Shown here piece after piece: positions 53,023-61,964 of a DNA stretch of 64,000 nt. Made by a program: the position numbers and the translations under genes. Source of the DNA: Fusicatenibacter saccharivorans. GTDB taxonomy: Bacteria; Bacillota; Clostridia; Lachnospirales; Lachnospiraceae. The stretch covers positions 1 through 64,000 of the forward strand of contig NZ_JADNOP010000006.1 in NCBI RefSeq assembly GCF_015557635.1, in the 5' to 3' direction. Position 1 is the stretch's first letter. Each line of letters begins with the position of its first letter. The notes beneath the pieces are model-generated. The model ran no database searches, was not told where the DNA came from, and saw nothing but the letters and a program-made list of their open reading frames with translations.

Positions 53023-53712
53023 ATGAGCATTGTCATTACAGGCGATACCCATGGCACCTTTGATATTGGAAAAGTTGTACGCTATTTTAATGAGCACGAA
53101 GACGAGTACACCCGGGATGACTATCTGATCATCTGCGGAGATGTCGGCATCTGCGGCTTTTCTGCAGCATACGAAGCGAATACGAGAGCCGTTTTCCGAA
53201 GTCTGCCGGTGACGACACTGTTTATCGACGGAAATCATGAGAACTTCGAACAACTGAATTCCTACGCCGTGGAGCAGTGGAACGGCGGAAAGGTGCATAT
53301 CATTGAGGACAATATGATCCATCTGATGCGCGGCCAGATCTTTACGATTGACGGGCTGAAATTCTTTACCTTCGGAGGTGCTTACAGCATCGACAAAATG
53401 TCCCGCGCGGAGGGAATTTCGTGGTTCCCGGAAGAAATTCCGTCACGGGAAGAGTACGAAGAAGGATGGGCAAATCTGGAAAAAGAAGATTTCCAGGTGG
53501 ACTACATCCTGACCCACACAGCCCCAAGAGATGTAGCCGCGGCAATGGGGTATGGAGAGCTGTCTGACGATGAGGTGGAACTTCGCCAGTACCTGCAGCG
53601 CGTGACGGATGAGACCGAATTTCAGAAATGGTATTTCGGACACTTTCATGAAGATGCGGAGGTGGAAGAGATGTTTGTGTGTCTGTATGATGAGATTGTG
53701 GAGTTGAGTTAG
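53023..53712 (+). CDS. Metallophosphoesterase
   Basis: The 229-residue enzyme has ITGDTHGTF, CGDVGICG, DGNHENF, THTAP and GHFHED, the typical calcineurin-like motifs. It is of a different subfamily from the three upstream enzymes (GDTHG instead of SDIHG). It follows the VWA gene after 125 bases and has its own GAGGAG ribosome site. The palindrome at 53711 begins at its stop codon. Confidence 0.9.
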   Translation: MSIVITGDTHGTFDIGKVVRYFNEHEDEYTRDDYLIICGDVGICGFSAAYEANTRAVFRSLPVTTLFIDGNHENFEQLNSYAVEQWNGGKVHIIEDNMIHLMRGQIFTIDGLKFFTFGGAYSIDKMSRAEGISWFPEEIPSREEYEEGWANLEKEDFQVDYILTHTAPRDVAAAMGYGELSDDEVELRQYLQRVTDETEFQKWYFGHFHEDAEVEEMFVCLYDEIVELS

Positions 53713-53754
53713 GACAGGATCTTGTCCTGAAAAAAATAAGAAGCATGGTAAGAT
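53711..53754 (+). promoter_or_regulatory. inverted repeat plus promoter box, copy 2
   Basis: AGGACA-GGATCT-TGTCCT is followed after 21 bases by TAAGAT with the same AAGCATGG context as copy 1 (GAAGTATGG). The gene that follows on the plus strand is about 780 bases away, so it may serve the leader at 54378 or be a remnant. Confidence 0.5.
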
Positions 53755-53823
53755 AAAATAGAAGCAGAGAACAGCCAGAAAATGCACGTCGAACCATAAA
53801 AATCTGCTTTGAAAAAAGAAAAG

Positions 53824-54015
53824 TTAATTGTGTTCTTCTGACGGGGCGTCCATGTGATCCAGCGCATACTCACACGCCTGAATCACAAAACTGGAAAAGG
53901 TAATGTCCTGGTCAGAATCGGAAATTGCCTGTTCGATCTGATCGATCAGGTGAATGGGGAAACGGATGGTTTTGTTTTCCGTTTCCTTGCGGTTGCCTTT
54001 TAACTGAAATGCCAT
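53824..54015 (-). CDS. Small ribbon-helix-helix-like protein
   Basis: The 63-residue protein contains NKTIRFPIHLIDQIEQAI followed by SSFVIQACEYALDHM, the beta-strand and two-helix layout of CopG/Arc-type DNA-binding proteins. It may regulate neighbouring island genes and could be the factor that binds the palindrome next to it (inference). The ATG at 54015 follows ATGGAG. Confidence 0.65.
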   Translation of the reverse strand: MAFQLKGNRKETENKTIRFPIHLIDQIEQAISDSDQDITFSSFVIQACEYALDHMDAPSEEHN

Positions 54016-54377
54016 ATCAAACTCCATTCTGCTGCCGGAGAATATAAGAACGGAGCATGTTTCCGGATCTTATGTGGAAACTACGGGCAGCATAAAACAT
54101 AACAAAGGTGTTTCAAAAAAGGTTCGACAAAAAAATAAATTTTTCGAATCTGCGAAATCGAAAAATGAAGAAAAAGCTGTTTTGGGAACAGCTTATTTCA
54201 GTGCGCTTTTTTCTGGCTGTATTCTGATTTTAAAGAGTACTGGAAGCCCAGTCTGTTTTATTGTATTGCATAATAATGATGAAATATGCATTGCAAAATG
54301 CATGACAAAACATATTGCAAATAAAGGGAGGATGTATTACACTAAAAGAAATACAACAGAAGAAGGAGGAAAATGAA

Positions 54378-54480
54378 ATGTTCATTGCTCTGCTCAGCTA
54401 ATGATTGAGATGCAGAGCAAGAAAAGCCGCCTTTCCATTGACGGAAGGCACCAAGGATCCTGAAGACAGCATAAGCGGCA
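54378..54480 (+). promoter_or_regulatory. structured leader with very short ORF before the large surface protein
   Basis: AGGAGG is eight bases before an ATG whose frame is seven codons plus stop (MFIALLS, 54378-54401). Its codons overlap a stem TTGCTCTGC / GCAGAGCAA (54385-54420). A second closed domain follows: GCCGC at 54426 pairs with GCGGC at 54475, with an inner CCTTTCC/GGAAGG hairpin. This looks like an attenuator or structured leader. The remainder of the gap 54016-54377 holds a hairpin AAGCTGTT/AACAGCTT near 54175 and A/T-rich DNA without a convincing gene. Confidence 0.4.
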
Positions 54481-54531
54481 GATATTCAGAGAAAAAGGAT
54501 CGAAATTTTACATTTACGAGGGAGAAGACGT

Positions 54532-57500
54532 ATGAAAGTGTGGAAGAAATTACAAGTTGTCTTTCTGGCACTGCTTTTATGCACCGGAATGATGACACAG
54601 CCTGCTCTTGCAGCATCGCTGCTTCAGGATGGAATCGAAGCAGCTCTGACAACAGACAAAGAAACTTACCAGCAGGGTGAAAAAATCAAAGTTACTTTAA
54701 CTGTAACCAATACAAATGATACAGCAGTAACGAATCTGTCACTGGAAAATATTTTACCGGAAAATTTTGTGCTGGCCGAAAATGCGGAGACAACAAAAAA
54801 GATGGAATCTCTGCAGGCTGGAGAAACCGTTACGTTGACAACGGTTTGTACGGTAAAAGCATCAGATGACAAGAAGGATGATGAAAATAAGGAAAATCCT
54901 TCTGGAGATGACAAAAAGAATCCGACAGATAATGAAAAGCCAGGAAATGGAAACGTAGCAAATGACACGAAGAATCCTGGTACGACAACGGGCAGCAAGG
55001 ATTCCGGAACGACATTAACAAAAGATCAGGGAACTGGAAACGCAAAGCAAAATGGCCAGTCCTTAAAGGCTGAGAAACTGAAATCTGCACCGAAAATGGG
55101 TGACAACACCAAAATTATTGTTTGGGTTGTACTGCTGGTGCTGGCAGGAGCAGCCGTTGTTGTTGCACTGAAGAAAAAAAACAGAAGAAATAAAATGTTG
55201 ACGTGGTTTCTGTGTCTGATTATGACGGGAAGCACCGTTGCAGGCGTATTTCCGGAACGGGCAAGAGCAGAAGCACAAAGTGTAAACATAGGAAAGGTCA
55301 TGGAGCTTTCCAAGAATATTCTTGTGGATCAGACTACCGTGGAGCTGAAAGCAAAAGTTGAATATACCTACGTGAAGTCAGATGATCCATCGGGCGACAC
55401 CAAAACATATACACGCGGTGAGTGGGTGCAGATGCTCGCTGAAAAGGTTGAAATGAACCTGGATACAGATCCGGATTCCTTAAACCATTATTATGCGGAT
55501 ACGGCAGGAAATGCGTATGAAGCAGCAATCGAAATCGCAGAGAAATATGGAATCCTGCCGCCACCGGATATCGAAGATCTGGAGCAGGATATCCCGTTTT
55601 TCTATCCAGATGAACCGGCAACACGCGAATTTGCGGCTTATACGGCAGTACATGCAATGGGATTCAATGGAATACATTCGTATGATACGAACAGTTGGAC
55701 GGATTGGGATAGTATTACATATCAAAATGAAGCAGCAATTGCAGTAGGGAAAGGATTTTTGGAATTAAATACAGAAAACCAGTTCCAGCCGCATGCGTTG
55801 CTCTCCAAGAAAGATGTTAAATCGATTTTCTGTGAAATTGATGAAATCAGACAGGAAGACACAACAATTGGTGAAGAGCCGCATGATAATACACAGTACG
55901 TAGATGGTGTATTGAAAAAAGAACTGGAAAATATCACAGATTATACAGTTGTAGAGAATGCGGATGGAACCTATACAGTTACACTTCCGAAAACAACCGA
56001 GACAGAAAAAATCGGAGAAGGAAGTGTTATGATCCTTCCTGCGAATGAAGTTTATATTTCAGGTATCGCGCTCAAAGCAACTACGGTAACAGAGGATGGC
56101 GAGAAACTGATTCTGACATGCATAAAGCCAGAATTATGGGAAGTGGTCAGCAAAATTGATTTTGTCGGAGGCGGTACAGCACTTATCGGAGGAGCTGCCG
56201 ACACGGATGAATACGGAATTGCAACACAGGCTAATATAGGAGCAGGTGGTGTTATTGATGTTGGCTACGAAAAGAATTTTGAATTTAATATTGGTTCGAA
56301 TGATGAAGGAAAAGGAAAAATTGATTTTGAAATTCCTGAAATTCTGTGCGTTGTAAATGTTGACGTTGGAGTAAATGGTGTTTCGGTAAATGAACTTAAA
56401 CTTGCTGTCACGGAAAATGCAAATGAAGATATTACGGCGGAAAAAGAATTTGCTGACAGTGGTCAGGTAGAATTAATGCGTTTTCCAATTACAATAGGGG
56501 CTACCGGTTTTACCTTTGATGTTGTACTTTTCTGTTCATACAAAGCAGATGGATCCTTACATATTTCATATAGCGTTGAATCAACACAGGGATTTGAATA
56601 TAAAGATGGAACATGGAGAGGCATTTTCGATTTTCATCATGGTGTTGATACCCTTGAGGTAAAGGGAAATATGGAAGGCGGTATTGGCATAAAAGGTCTG
56701 TTGACTTTGTACAGTGTTTTTGATTTAGCAGGCTATTATGCAGATTTAGGCTTAGGCGTTGAGGCAGAATTTGCATACCATGATTTAGAAAATGGAAGTC
56801 TCGCATGCGAGGATATCAAGGTATATCCATACTCAACAAATGGACTCGATACAGATTCCCTGCTTGGAGATGTATTGAAGAAATATTTCGATTTTGATCT
56901 GGAATTCAAACCGCTTCAAAATGATGAAAACAATAACTTGAGAATAAAAATGCATAAGGAAAATGGAGTCCGCGTTGAAAAATGTACGTACGCCAGCGGC
57001 GGTATCACAGGATATGTTTACTCGAGCAAAACACGTTTGCCGATAGAAAACGCGAGAGTCAGAATTTCCAGAAAAGTCAGAGCAGGCAGCGGCAATGGTG
57101 GAAACAGCGTAGCCGGAGGCGGCAGTGGAGGCGGAAGCCATGGAGCCTGGAGCCTTGAAACAGAAGAAAATGAAATTGCTGTTTTTTCAGGAGGAGCTGG
57201 AGCCTGGAGAGAGGAAGGAACAGAAACAGAAAGAATTCTCTATACCGATGTGTTTGGCAAATACAGCACCAAAAATCTGCAGGATGGAACTTATGAAATT
57301 ACAGTATCCGCAACGTCTTATCAGACGTACAAGGTTGCGGAAGTTCTGGTTCAGAACAGTGAAATCAGATATGTAGAAGATATCTATATGGTGGAGCGCC
57401 ATGATGATTTTAATACAGGTTCTGTAGAGGGAACGATAACCGATGCAGTCACGGGAGATGGTATTACAGAAACAGCCTACATTGTACGCAAAGGCTGGAA

Positions 57501-58380
57501 CAATCAAACGGGTGATGCTGTGACAGAAGGAGTATTTGAAAATGCAGACTATACTCTTTCAATGGAAAATGGAAATTATACGCTTGAAATCAGCAAAGAA
57601 GGCTATGTGACGAATTACAAAAATATCACAGTAGCGGGAGACCAGATTGAAACAGCAAATATTGTTCTTGTACCGGGAGATGGGGATGGTGAAACCGCAG
57701 GAGAACTCCGCATCGTATTAACCTGGGGCGAAGAGCCGTGGGATCTGGATTCTCATCTTGCATGCTACTCGTCGGACAAACCGTATCATATCTGGTTCGG
57801 ACAGACAGATTTCGAAGGAAATTCTGTTGGAAACTTAGACGTAGATGATACAAGTAGTTATGGTCCGGAAACCATTACAGTACGTAACGTAAAAGCAGAC
57901 GAAAAGTTCAGCTATTTCGTACACGATTATACCAACAGTTACAGTGAAGTGGCCAATGAAATGTCTCTTTCCGGAGCAAAAGTTCAGGTTTACCTCGAAG
58001 GCAAAAACATTGCAACATACACGATTCCGACAAATCAGCCAGGAACCTTATGGCATGTTTTCGATTTCGATGGAGCGACCAAAACCATTAAATCTGTAAA
58101 CACGCTTGAATATCAGAATGACCCATACACCATCGGCGGAATTGATCAGGAAATGGATGATGTGGATGACACAGAAGAGATTGAAATGTACGCTGGAAAG
58201 GTACGAAACAAAAAACAGCCAGAGCAGAAAGTGGTTGTTGAGGAAACTCCATTACCGGAAACAACATCAGAGAGCGTGATTTCAGAGTCGGAAGCAGAAG
58301 AACCTGGTGAAGCAGTATCCAAATCAGAATCAGAGCCAGATGATGAAAACGTGGTACAAGATGAAACGGTAACTCCGTAA
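54532..58380 (+). CDS. Large secreted protein with internal sorting-like signal and second signal peptide
   Basis: The 1282-residue protein starts with a signal peptide ending PALAA, a DUF11-like domain (about 30-115), a lysine/proline-rich linker, then APKMGD (186-191), a hydrophobic helix (195-213) and KKKNRRNK, which together look like a cell-wall sorting signal. Directly after comes M222, a second hydrophobic segment and a cleavage site ARA-E at 246. The following part holds an SLH-like region (about 285-375), a long beta-rich region, carboxypeptidase-regulatory-type repeats near 820-900 and 960-1045, and a YfaP/DUF2135-like domain near 1055-1150. The acidic C-terminus has no membrane anchor. 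Confidence 0.85.
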   Translation: MKVWKKLQVVFLALLLCTGMMTQPALAASLLQDGIEAALTTDKETYQQGEKIKVTLTVTNTNDTAVTNLSLENILPENFVLAENAETTKKMESLQAGETVTLTTVCTVKASDDKKDDENKENPSGDDKKNPTDNEKPGNGNVANDTKNPGTTTGSKDSGTTLTKDQGTGNAKQNGQSLKAEKLKSAPKMGDNTKIIVWVVLLVLAGAAVVVALKKKNRRNKMLTWFLCLIMTGSTVAGVFPERARAEAQSVNIGKVMELSKNILVDQTTVELKAKVEYTYVKSDDPSGDTKTYTRGEWVQMLAEKVEMNLDTDPDSLNHYYADTAGNAYEAAIEIAEKYGILPPPDIEDLEQDIPFFYPDEPATREFAAYTAVHAMGFNGIHSYDTNSWTDWDSITYQNEAAIAVGKGFLELNTENQFQPHALLSKKDVKSIFCEIDEIRQEDTTIGEEPHDNTQYVDGVLKKELENITDYTVVENADGTYTVTLPKTTETEKIGEGSVMILPANEVYISGIALKATTVTEDGEKLILTCIKPELWEVVSKIDFVGGGTALIGGAADTDEYGIATQANIGAGGVIDVGYEKNFEFNIGSNDEGKGKIDFEIPEILCVVNVDVGVNGVSVNELKLAVTENANEDITAEKEFADSGQVELMRFPITIGATGFTFDVVLFCSYKADGSLHISYSVESTQGFEYKDGTWRGIFDFHHGVDTLEVKGNMEGGIGIKGLLTLYSVFDLAGYYADLGLGVEAEFAYHDLENGSLACEDIKVYPYSTNGLDTDSLLGDVLKKYFDFDLEFKPLQNDENNNLRIKMHKENGVRVEKCTYASGGITGYVYSSKTRLPIENARVRISRKVRAGSGNGGNSVAGGGSGGGSHGAWSLETEENEIAVFSGGAGAWREEGTETERILYTDVFGKYSTKNLQDGTYEITVSATSYQTYKVAEVLVQNSEIRYVEDIYMVERHDDFNTGSVEGTITDAVTGDGITETAYIVRKGWNNQTGDAVTEGVFENADYTLSMENGNYTLEISKEGYVTNYKNITVAGDQIETANIVLVPGDGDGETAGELRIVLTWGEEPWDLDSHLACYSSDKPYHIWFGQTDFEGNSVGNLDVDDTSSYGPETITVRNVKADEKFSYFVHDYTNSYSEVANEMSLSGAKVQVYLEGKNIATYTIPTNQPGTLWHVFDFDGATKTIKSVNTLEYQNDPYTIGGIDQEMDDVDDTEEIEMYAGKVRNKKQPEQKVVVEETPLPETTSESVISESEAEEPGEAVSKSESEPDDENVVQDETVTP

Positions 58381-58389
58381 TACAAAGAA

Positions 58390-58436
58390 GTTTAAAATGT
58401 GGTGAATCAGTAAATCTGATGCACCACATTTTAAAC
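58390..58436. terminator. long inverted repeat after the surface protein gene
   Basis: GTTTAAAATGTGGTG and CACCACATTTTAAAC are perfect 15-base complements, with an inner ATCAG/CTGAT pair. No T run follows, so it may be a transcript-end or processing structure rather than a classical terminator. Confidence 0.5.
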
Positions 58437-58437
58437 G

Positions 58438-58479
58438 AATCAAGTAAGTGGCGAAGCGGATTGCGAATATCCGCTTTGA
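58438..58479 (+). promoter_or_regulatory. 42-nt leader element, copy 2
   Basis: Matches 49915-49956 at 38 of 42 positions; all four differences are transitions. The stem AAGCGGAT / ATCCGCTT is fully paired here. It ends 25 bases before the start of the next gene. Confidence 0.65.
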
Positions 58480-58504
58480 CAGGCAGAATAAGGAGCAGGT
58501 ACAG

Positions 58505-60424
58505 ATGAAAAAATGGATCCGCGCAGTATTGGCAGGCACAATCATTCTGGCATTGATTCTGTTTGGAATTTTTGCAGCTCAAAATACACAGAAGAGTACA
58601 AAGCCGGAACAGAATCCGGAAGAACAGAATACAAGTGTATCGGAAAACAGCACATCGGATGAGAACACAGCAGAAAACAGTACGGATGATCCTGACATCA
58701 TTGTAAAAGACAATGTAAAGGTGATTACCAATGAGATGAAATCAGAAGATCAGCCAACGGAAGTTTCTGACAACAGTCTCACCTTTGAAAAAGATCCTGG
58801 TTACCAGACCGGAGATGTTCTTGTTGCGGGAGAAATCAGTGCAGCGCCTTCTGGATTTATTCGAAAAGTAGTGCAGAAAGAAAAAACGAATCAGGGTTAC
58901 CGGGTAGAAACAGAGCCGGCGACCCTGCTGGATGTATTCGAAAAGGCACATATTATCAAACAGTTCCGGCTGACGGAGGATGGTGCAAGTGAAACAGGAA
59001 ATAACAGCGCTTATACCATTAAAAGACTGTCCGAAGATGAATCGGAAGAAGAGACAGAGGAAGAAAACAGTGATTACGATTACAGTGTCTCAATCAATGT
59101 TGAAGAAGAACCCGTTCAGTTTTCCGGAGAGGCAGGATGGGGATGCTGGCTGGAACTTCAGATTGATATCAAAGACGGTGAAGTCCAGTGTGGAATTGCA
59201 GTAAGGAGCAAAGCCGGTATTGCCCTGGAATGCGGCGCAAACAGCGAGAAAGAATTTGAAAAGGAAAAAACCGTTTACGAACGAAAACTGCCGAATATCG
59301 AGTTCAACGCCGGTATTGTACCGATTGTTATTACAAATCATCTGGAAGCCGTTGTCGGGGCAGCGGGAAGTCTGGAGGGCGGCATTCACAGCTCTTACGG
59401 TGCAACAGCCGACAGCACCCTGGGATTCCAGTATGACAGCAGAACCGGCAAAGTAGAAGAAGTCAAAGAAGGAAATCTGAATTCAGACGGACTTGAGTGG
59501 AGTACGGTTGAGGTGAACGGAAGTCTGGAAGCATACATCGACATCCGGCTGAGCGCAAAATTATATGACAGCGCTGGCCTGAATCTTTCCGGCGGAGCAG
59601 CTGGAAAAGCAGAAGGCCAGGCAAAGGTATCCATGAAGGACGACCTGGGTGGATATGCGGGCTCACTGGAGCTTTCCATCAGCCCGAGAATCAAAGGAAA
59701 AGCAGTGGTTGATATCCCGGTCATTGATAAAAAAATGCAGGAAACAGATCTTTTTGACCGGACCTTTGATCCAATCTGGTCAAAACACTGGGAGTCAAGT
59801 GCAGACTGGCAGAAGGATATGGAATGGACGGAAACTGGGGAGCAGGGAGATATCTATGTTACACGGTATGGAGAAGTAAATCAGTGTGACAGCACGGCAT
59901 TCCAGTTTGAAATCCCAAAAGGCTGGGAAATTCAGACGGAGGAAGTTGGCGGTCCCATGGATGCGGTCAGAGAAAACGTTGTTCTGACAAACGATAGAGG
60001 TGTTACCGTTTCGTTTTGGTACTGCCAAGGCGCGCTTGGCGGCTATTCGCGTGATATGCTGAAGGCACAGGTTTCACAGGCAGACACTTCTAATTTTGTG
60101 CCTGGATATCCATGGGGAACCGATCGTGACTGTTCAGATCTTGGCGAATTTATGGTAGCACGAGTACATATCACAGGCGAGATGATGGCTGGTATTGATG
60201 ATGATTATGTTCCTGTAGACAGCACGTTGTTCGCAGTGATACCGACATCCCGTCTTGGCGAGATTGAATTTGCAGGCCAGGCTGGGGACGTAGACGAATT
60301 TTCTTTTGACTATCCGACACCAGTTGCATTTATCGCAGAAGCACCAGACGGTACATTTACAGAAAAAGAAGAAGAACAGGTGATTCGCATTTTGAAGAGC
60401 TTTAAAGTGGCTGAATTAGATTAA
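58505..60424 (+). CDS. Membrane-anchored extracellular protein, unknown function
   Basis: The 639-residue protein has one N-terminal membrane segment (about 6-26), an acidic low-complexity stretch and a conserved block GYQTGDVLVAGEISAAPSGF, familiar from Lachnospiraceae surface proteins. A beta-rich middle part (about 190-440) alternates glycine and charged residues, and the C-terminal 150 residues (FEIPKGWEIQTEEVGG) resemble the middle domain of small lipoproteins that sense or bind ligands. No sorting signal is seen. The start at 58505 follows AAGGAG. Function unknown. Confidence 0.78.
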   Translation: MKKWIRAVLAGTIILALILFGIFAAQNTQKSTKPEQNPEEQNTSVSENSTSDENTAENSTDDPDIIVKDNVKVITNEMKSEDQPTEVSDNSLTFEKDPGYQTGDVLVAGEISAAPSGFIRKVVQKEKTNQGYRVETEPATLLDVFEKAHIIKQFRLTEDGASETGNNSAYTIKRLSEDESEEETEEENSDYDYSVSINVEEEPVQFSGEAGWGCWLELQIDIKDGEVQCGIAVRSKAGIALECGANSEKEFEKEKTVYERKLPNIEFNAGIVPIVITNHLEAVVGAAGSLEGGIHSSYGATADSTLGFQYDSRTGKVEEVKEGNLNSDGLEWSTVEVNGSLEAYIDIRLSAKLYDSAGLNLSGGAAGKAEGQAKVSMKDDLGGYAGSLELSISPRIKGKAVVDIPVIDKKMQETDLFDRTFDPIWSKHWESSADWQKDMEWTETGEQGDIYVTRYGEVNQCDSTAFQFEIPKGWEIQTEEVGGPMDAVRENVVLTNDRGVTVSFWYCQGALGGYSRDMLKAQVSQADTSNFVPGYPWGTDRDCSDLGEFMVARVHITGEMMAGIDDDYVPVDSTLFAVIPTSRLGEIEFAGQAGDVDEFSFDYPTPVAFIAEAPDGTFTEKEEEQVIRILKSFKVAELD

Positions 60425-60428
60425 GAGG

Positions 60429-60473
60429 TACCCCGGAGGGCAGGAAGAGATGAACTGTGTTCCGGGGTATTTC
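60429..60473 (+). terminator. terminator after the membrane-anchored protein gene
   Basis: TACCCCGGA pairs with TTCCGGGGTA and is followed by TTTC. Confidence 0.65.
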
Positions 60474-60702
60474 AACATCACGTAAGATAAGATGGAAGGA
60501 AAGTGTTATTTTAAAATCTTGTGAAATCAAAGAGTGAGGATTTTTTGGAAATTACATAAAAAGAAATAGTAAAGAAAAACGAGCTGCGATATAATGAATG
60601 TGATGAAAAAATGAGTAACGAAAAATCAATAAAAATATGGAAAAGAACATAGAAAACATGGATTTTTCGGGAAACAGAAAGAAAAAGGAGGAGTGTTTCG
60701 AG

Positions 60703-61725
60703 ATGGAAACAAAGAACAAAAACAAAAAGACAGTCATCATGCTTGCTGTAATTGGTATTGCGATTGTCTGCATTTGTGTCATCGGAGTTTTTGCAAAGAA
60801 AGCGTATGACCGTCATCAGGAGGAGCTTCGCTTACAGGCAATTGAGACAAAAAACAGTGAGATTGATGGGGAATATCAGAGATTTGAAAAAGAAGAAGAC
60901 AGAAATAAAAAACTGGAAGCATTGAAACAAGAGATGGAGAGTGCGGAAAAGTATAAAAAGACAGAAGGCGATTATGAGGAATGTTCTGCACACTATGAAA
61001 AAATTATTGCGCAGATGAAGAATTCCTTTGTCTCCGAATATGACGACACGATCAAAATAATTGCGGATAAAATTGGTGATGATGTTGAAAAAGTGGACGA
61101 TAAGGAAGCACTCAAAAACGCTACCAGCGAATTTACGACATTCAAAGATATCTTGAAAAATGACTTCGAAAATTATAATACCGTTGAGCAGGACAGCTTT
61201 GACAAATATAACAGTACGATTGATGATTATGTAACAAAATACAATGATAGAGTAACTGCTATTGAAAAAGCCGAGGAAGAAGCTCGTAAGAAAGCTGAAG
61301 AAGAGGCTAAAAAGAAAGCTGAAGAGGAAGCAAAGAAGAAAGCAGAAGAAGAGGCTGCTGCTAAAGCTGCTCAGGAAGAAGCAGAAAGAAAAGCTGTTGA
61401 ACAGAGTTCTGGATCATCTTCAGGGGGTTCTAGCTATAGTTATGATGATAGTAATGATTATAGTTATAGTAGTGGAAGTTCAAGCTCTGATTATTCAGGT
61501 GGTTCTAGCCATAGTGATTCTGGATCTTCTAGTTCTGGAAATGATTACAGTGGTGGGTCAAGCTCATCTGGCGGAAGCTCAAGTGATATTCATAATGAAT
61601 GGTATGGTGGATGGACTGATGAAAAAGGCAAAGAATATAATGATTATTACGATCCAAATACAGGAAATTCATATGATTCCAATGGAAATTATCAAGGAAA
61701 CATGAACGATTGGCTTTGGGATTAA
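60703..61725 (+). CDS. Membrane-anchored coiled-coil protein with Ser/Gly/Tyr-rich tail
   Basis: The 340-residue protein has a membrane segment (about 10-31), a helical extracellular region (about 35-185), TolA-like repeats EEEAKKKA (about 190-235) and a low-complexity tail rich in serine, glycine, tyrosine and aspartate, ending in a conserved-looking WYGGWTDEKGKEYNDYYDP motif. The layout suggests a stalk that spans the wall and presents a small C-terminal module. The start at 60703 follows AGGAGGAG. Codon use is more A/T rich than in the first 45 kb. Confidence 0.78.
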   Translation: METKNKNKKTVIMLAVIGIAIVCICVIGVFAKKAYDRHQEELRLQAIETKNSEIDGEYQRFEKEEDRNKKLEALKQEMESAEKYKKTEGDYEECSAHYEKIIAQMKNSFVSEYDDTIKIIADKIGDDVEKVDDKEALKNATSEFTTFKDILKNDFENYNTVEQDSFDKYNSTIDDYVTKYNDRVTAIEKAEEEARKKAEEEAKKKAEEEAKKKAEEEAAAKAAQEEAERKAVEQSSGSSSGGSSYSYDDSNDYSYSSGSSSSDYSGGSSHSDSGSSSSGNDYSGGSSSSGGSSSDIHNEWYGGWTDEKGKEYNDYYDPNTGNSYDSNGNYQGNMNDWLWD

Positions 61726-61757
61726 TATTTCAAATTAAATATTAATTAAACTATTTA

Positions 61758-61796
61758 AATAGGAAAAGTTTAATGCTTTTATTTTGCTTTCCTATT
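61758..61796 (+). terminator. hairpin after the coiled-coil protein gene
   Basis: AATAGGAAAAG pairs with CTTTCCTATT. The T run (CTCTTTTT) begins five bases later. Confidence 0.5.
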
Positions 61797-61964
61797 CAGC
61801 TCTTTTTAGTGATAGGAGCCAATATAAGATCATAAAAAATTGGATAGATTAGAAACCGATAAGAACCATTGCCAAAGCAAATAAAACCCGCTAAAATAGA
61901 GATCAGAACATAAGCACAGTTGCTGGTGTCAAAAGCCGCAAAAGTTGGAAAGGAAGGTTTCAAG

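Noticed and set aside
54074-54376. 100-codon open frame starting at GTG, between the ribbon-helix-helix gene and the large surface gene
   Set aside because: No ribosome site, irregular composition, crosses a hairpin and direct repeats; looks like chance open frame in A/T-rich DNA.
54421-54480. c-di-GMP-I riboswitch upstream of the large surface protein
   Set aside because: The invariant core GACGCAAAGCC and the GCAAACC segment are absent.
1671-60488. TAAGATAA as a specific -10 box of one alternative sigma factor
   Set aside because: The word also occurs before the alpha-galactosidase and GH13 genes and is close to an ordinary A/T-rich -10 box; only its combination with the palindrome at fixed distance is kept as a finding.
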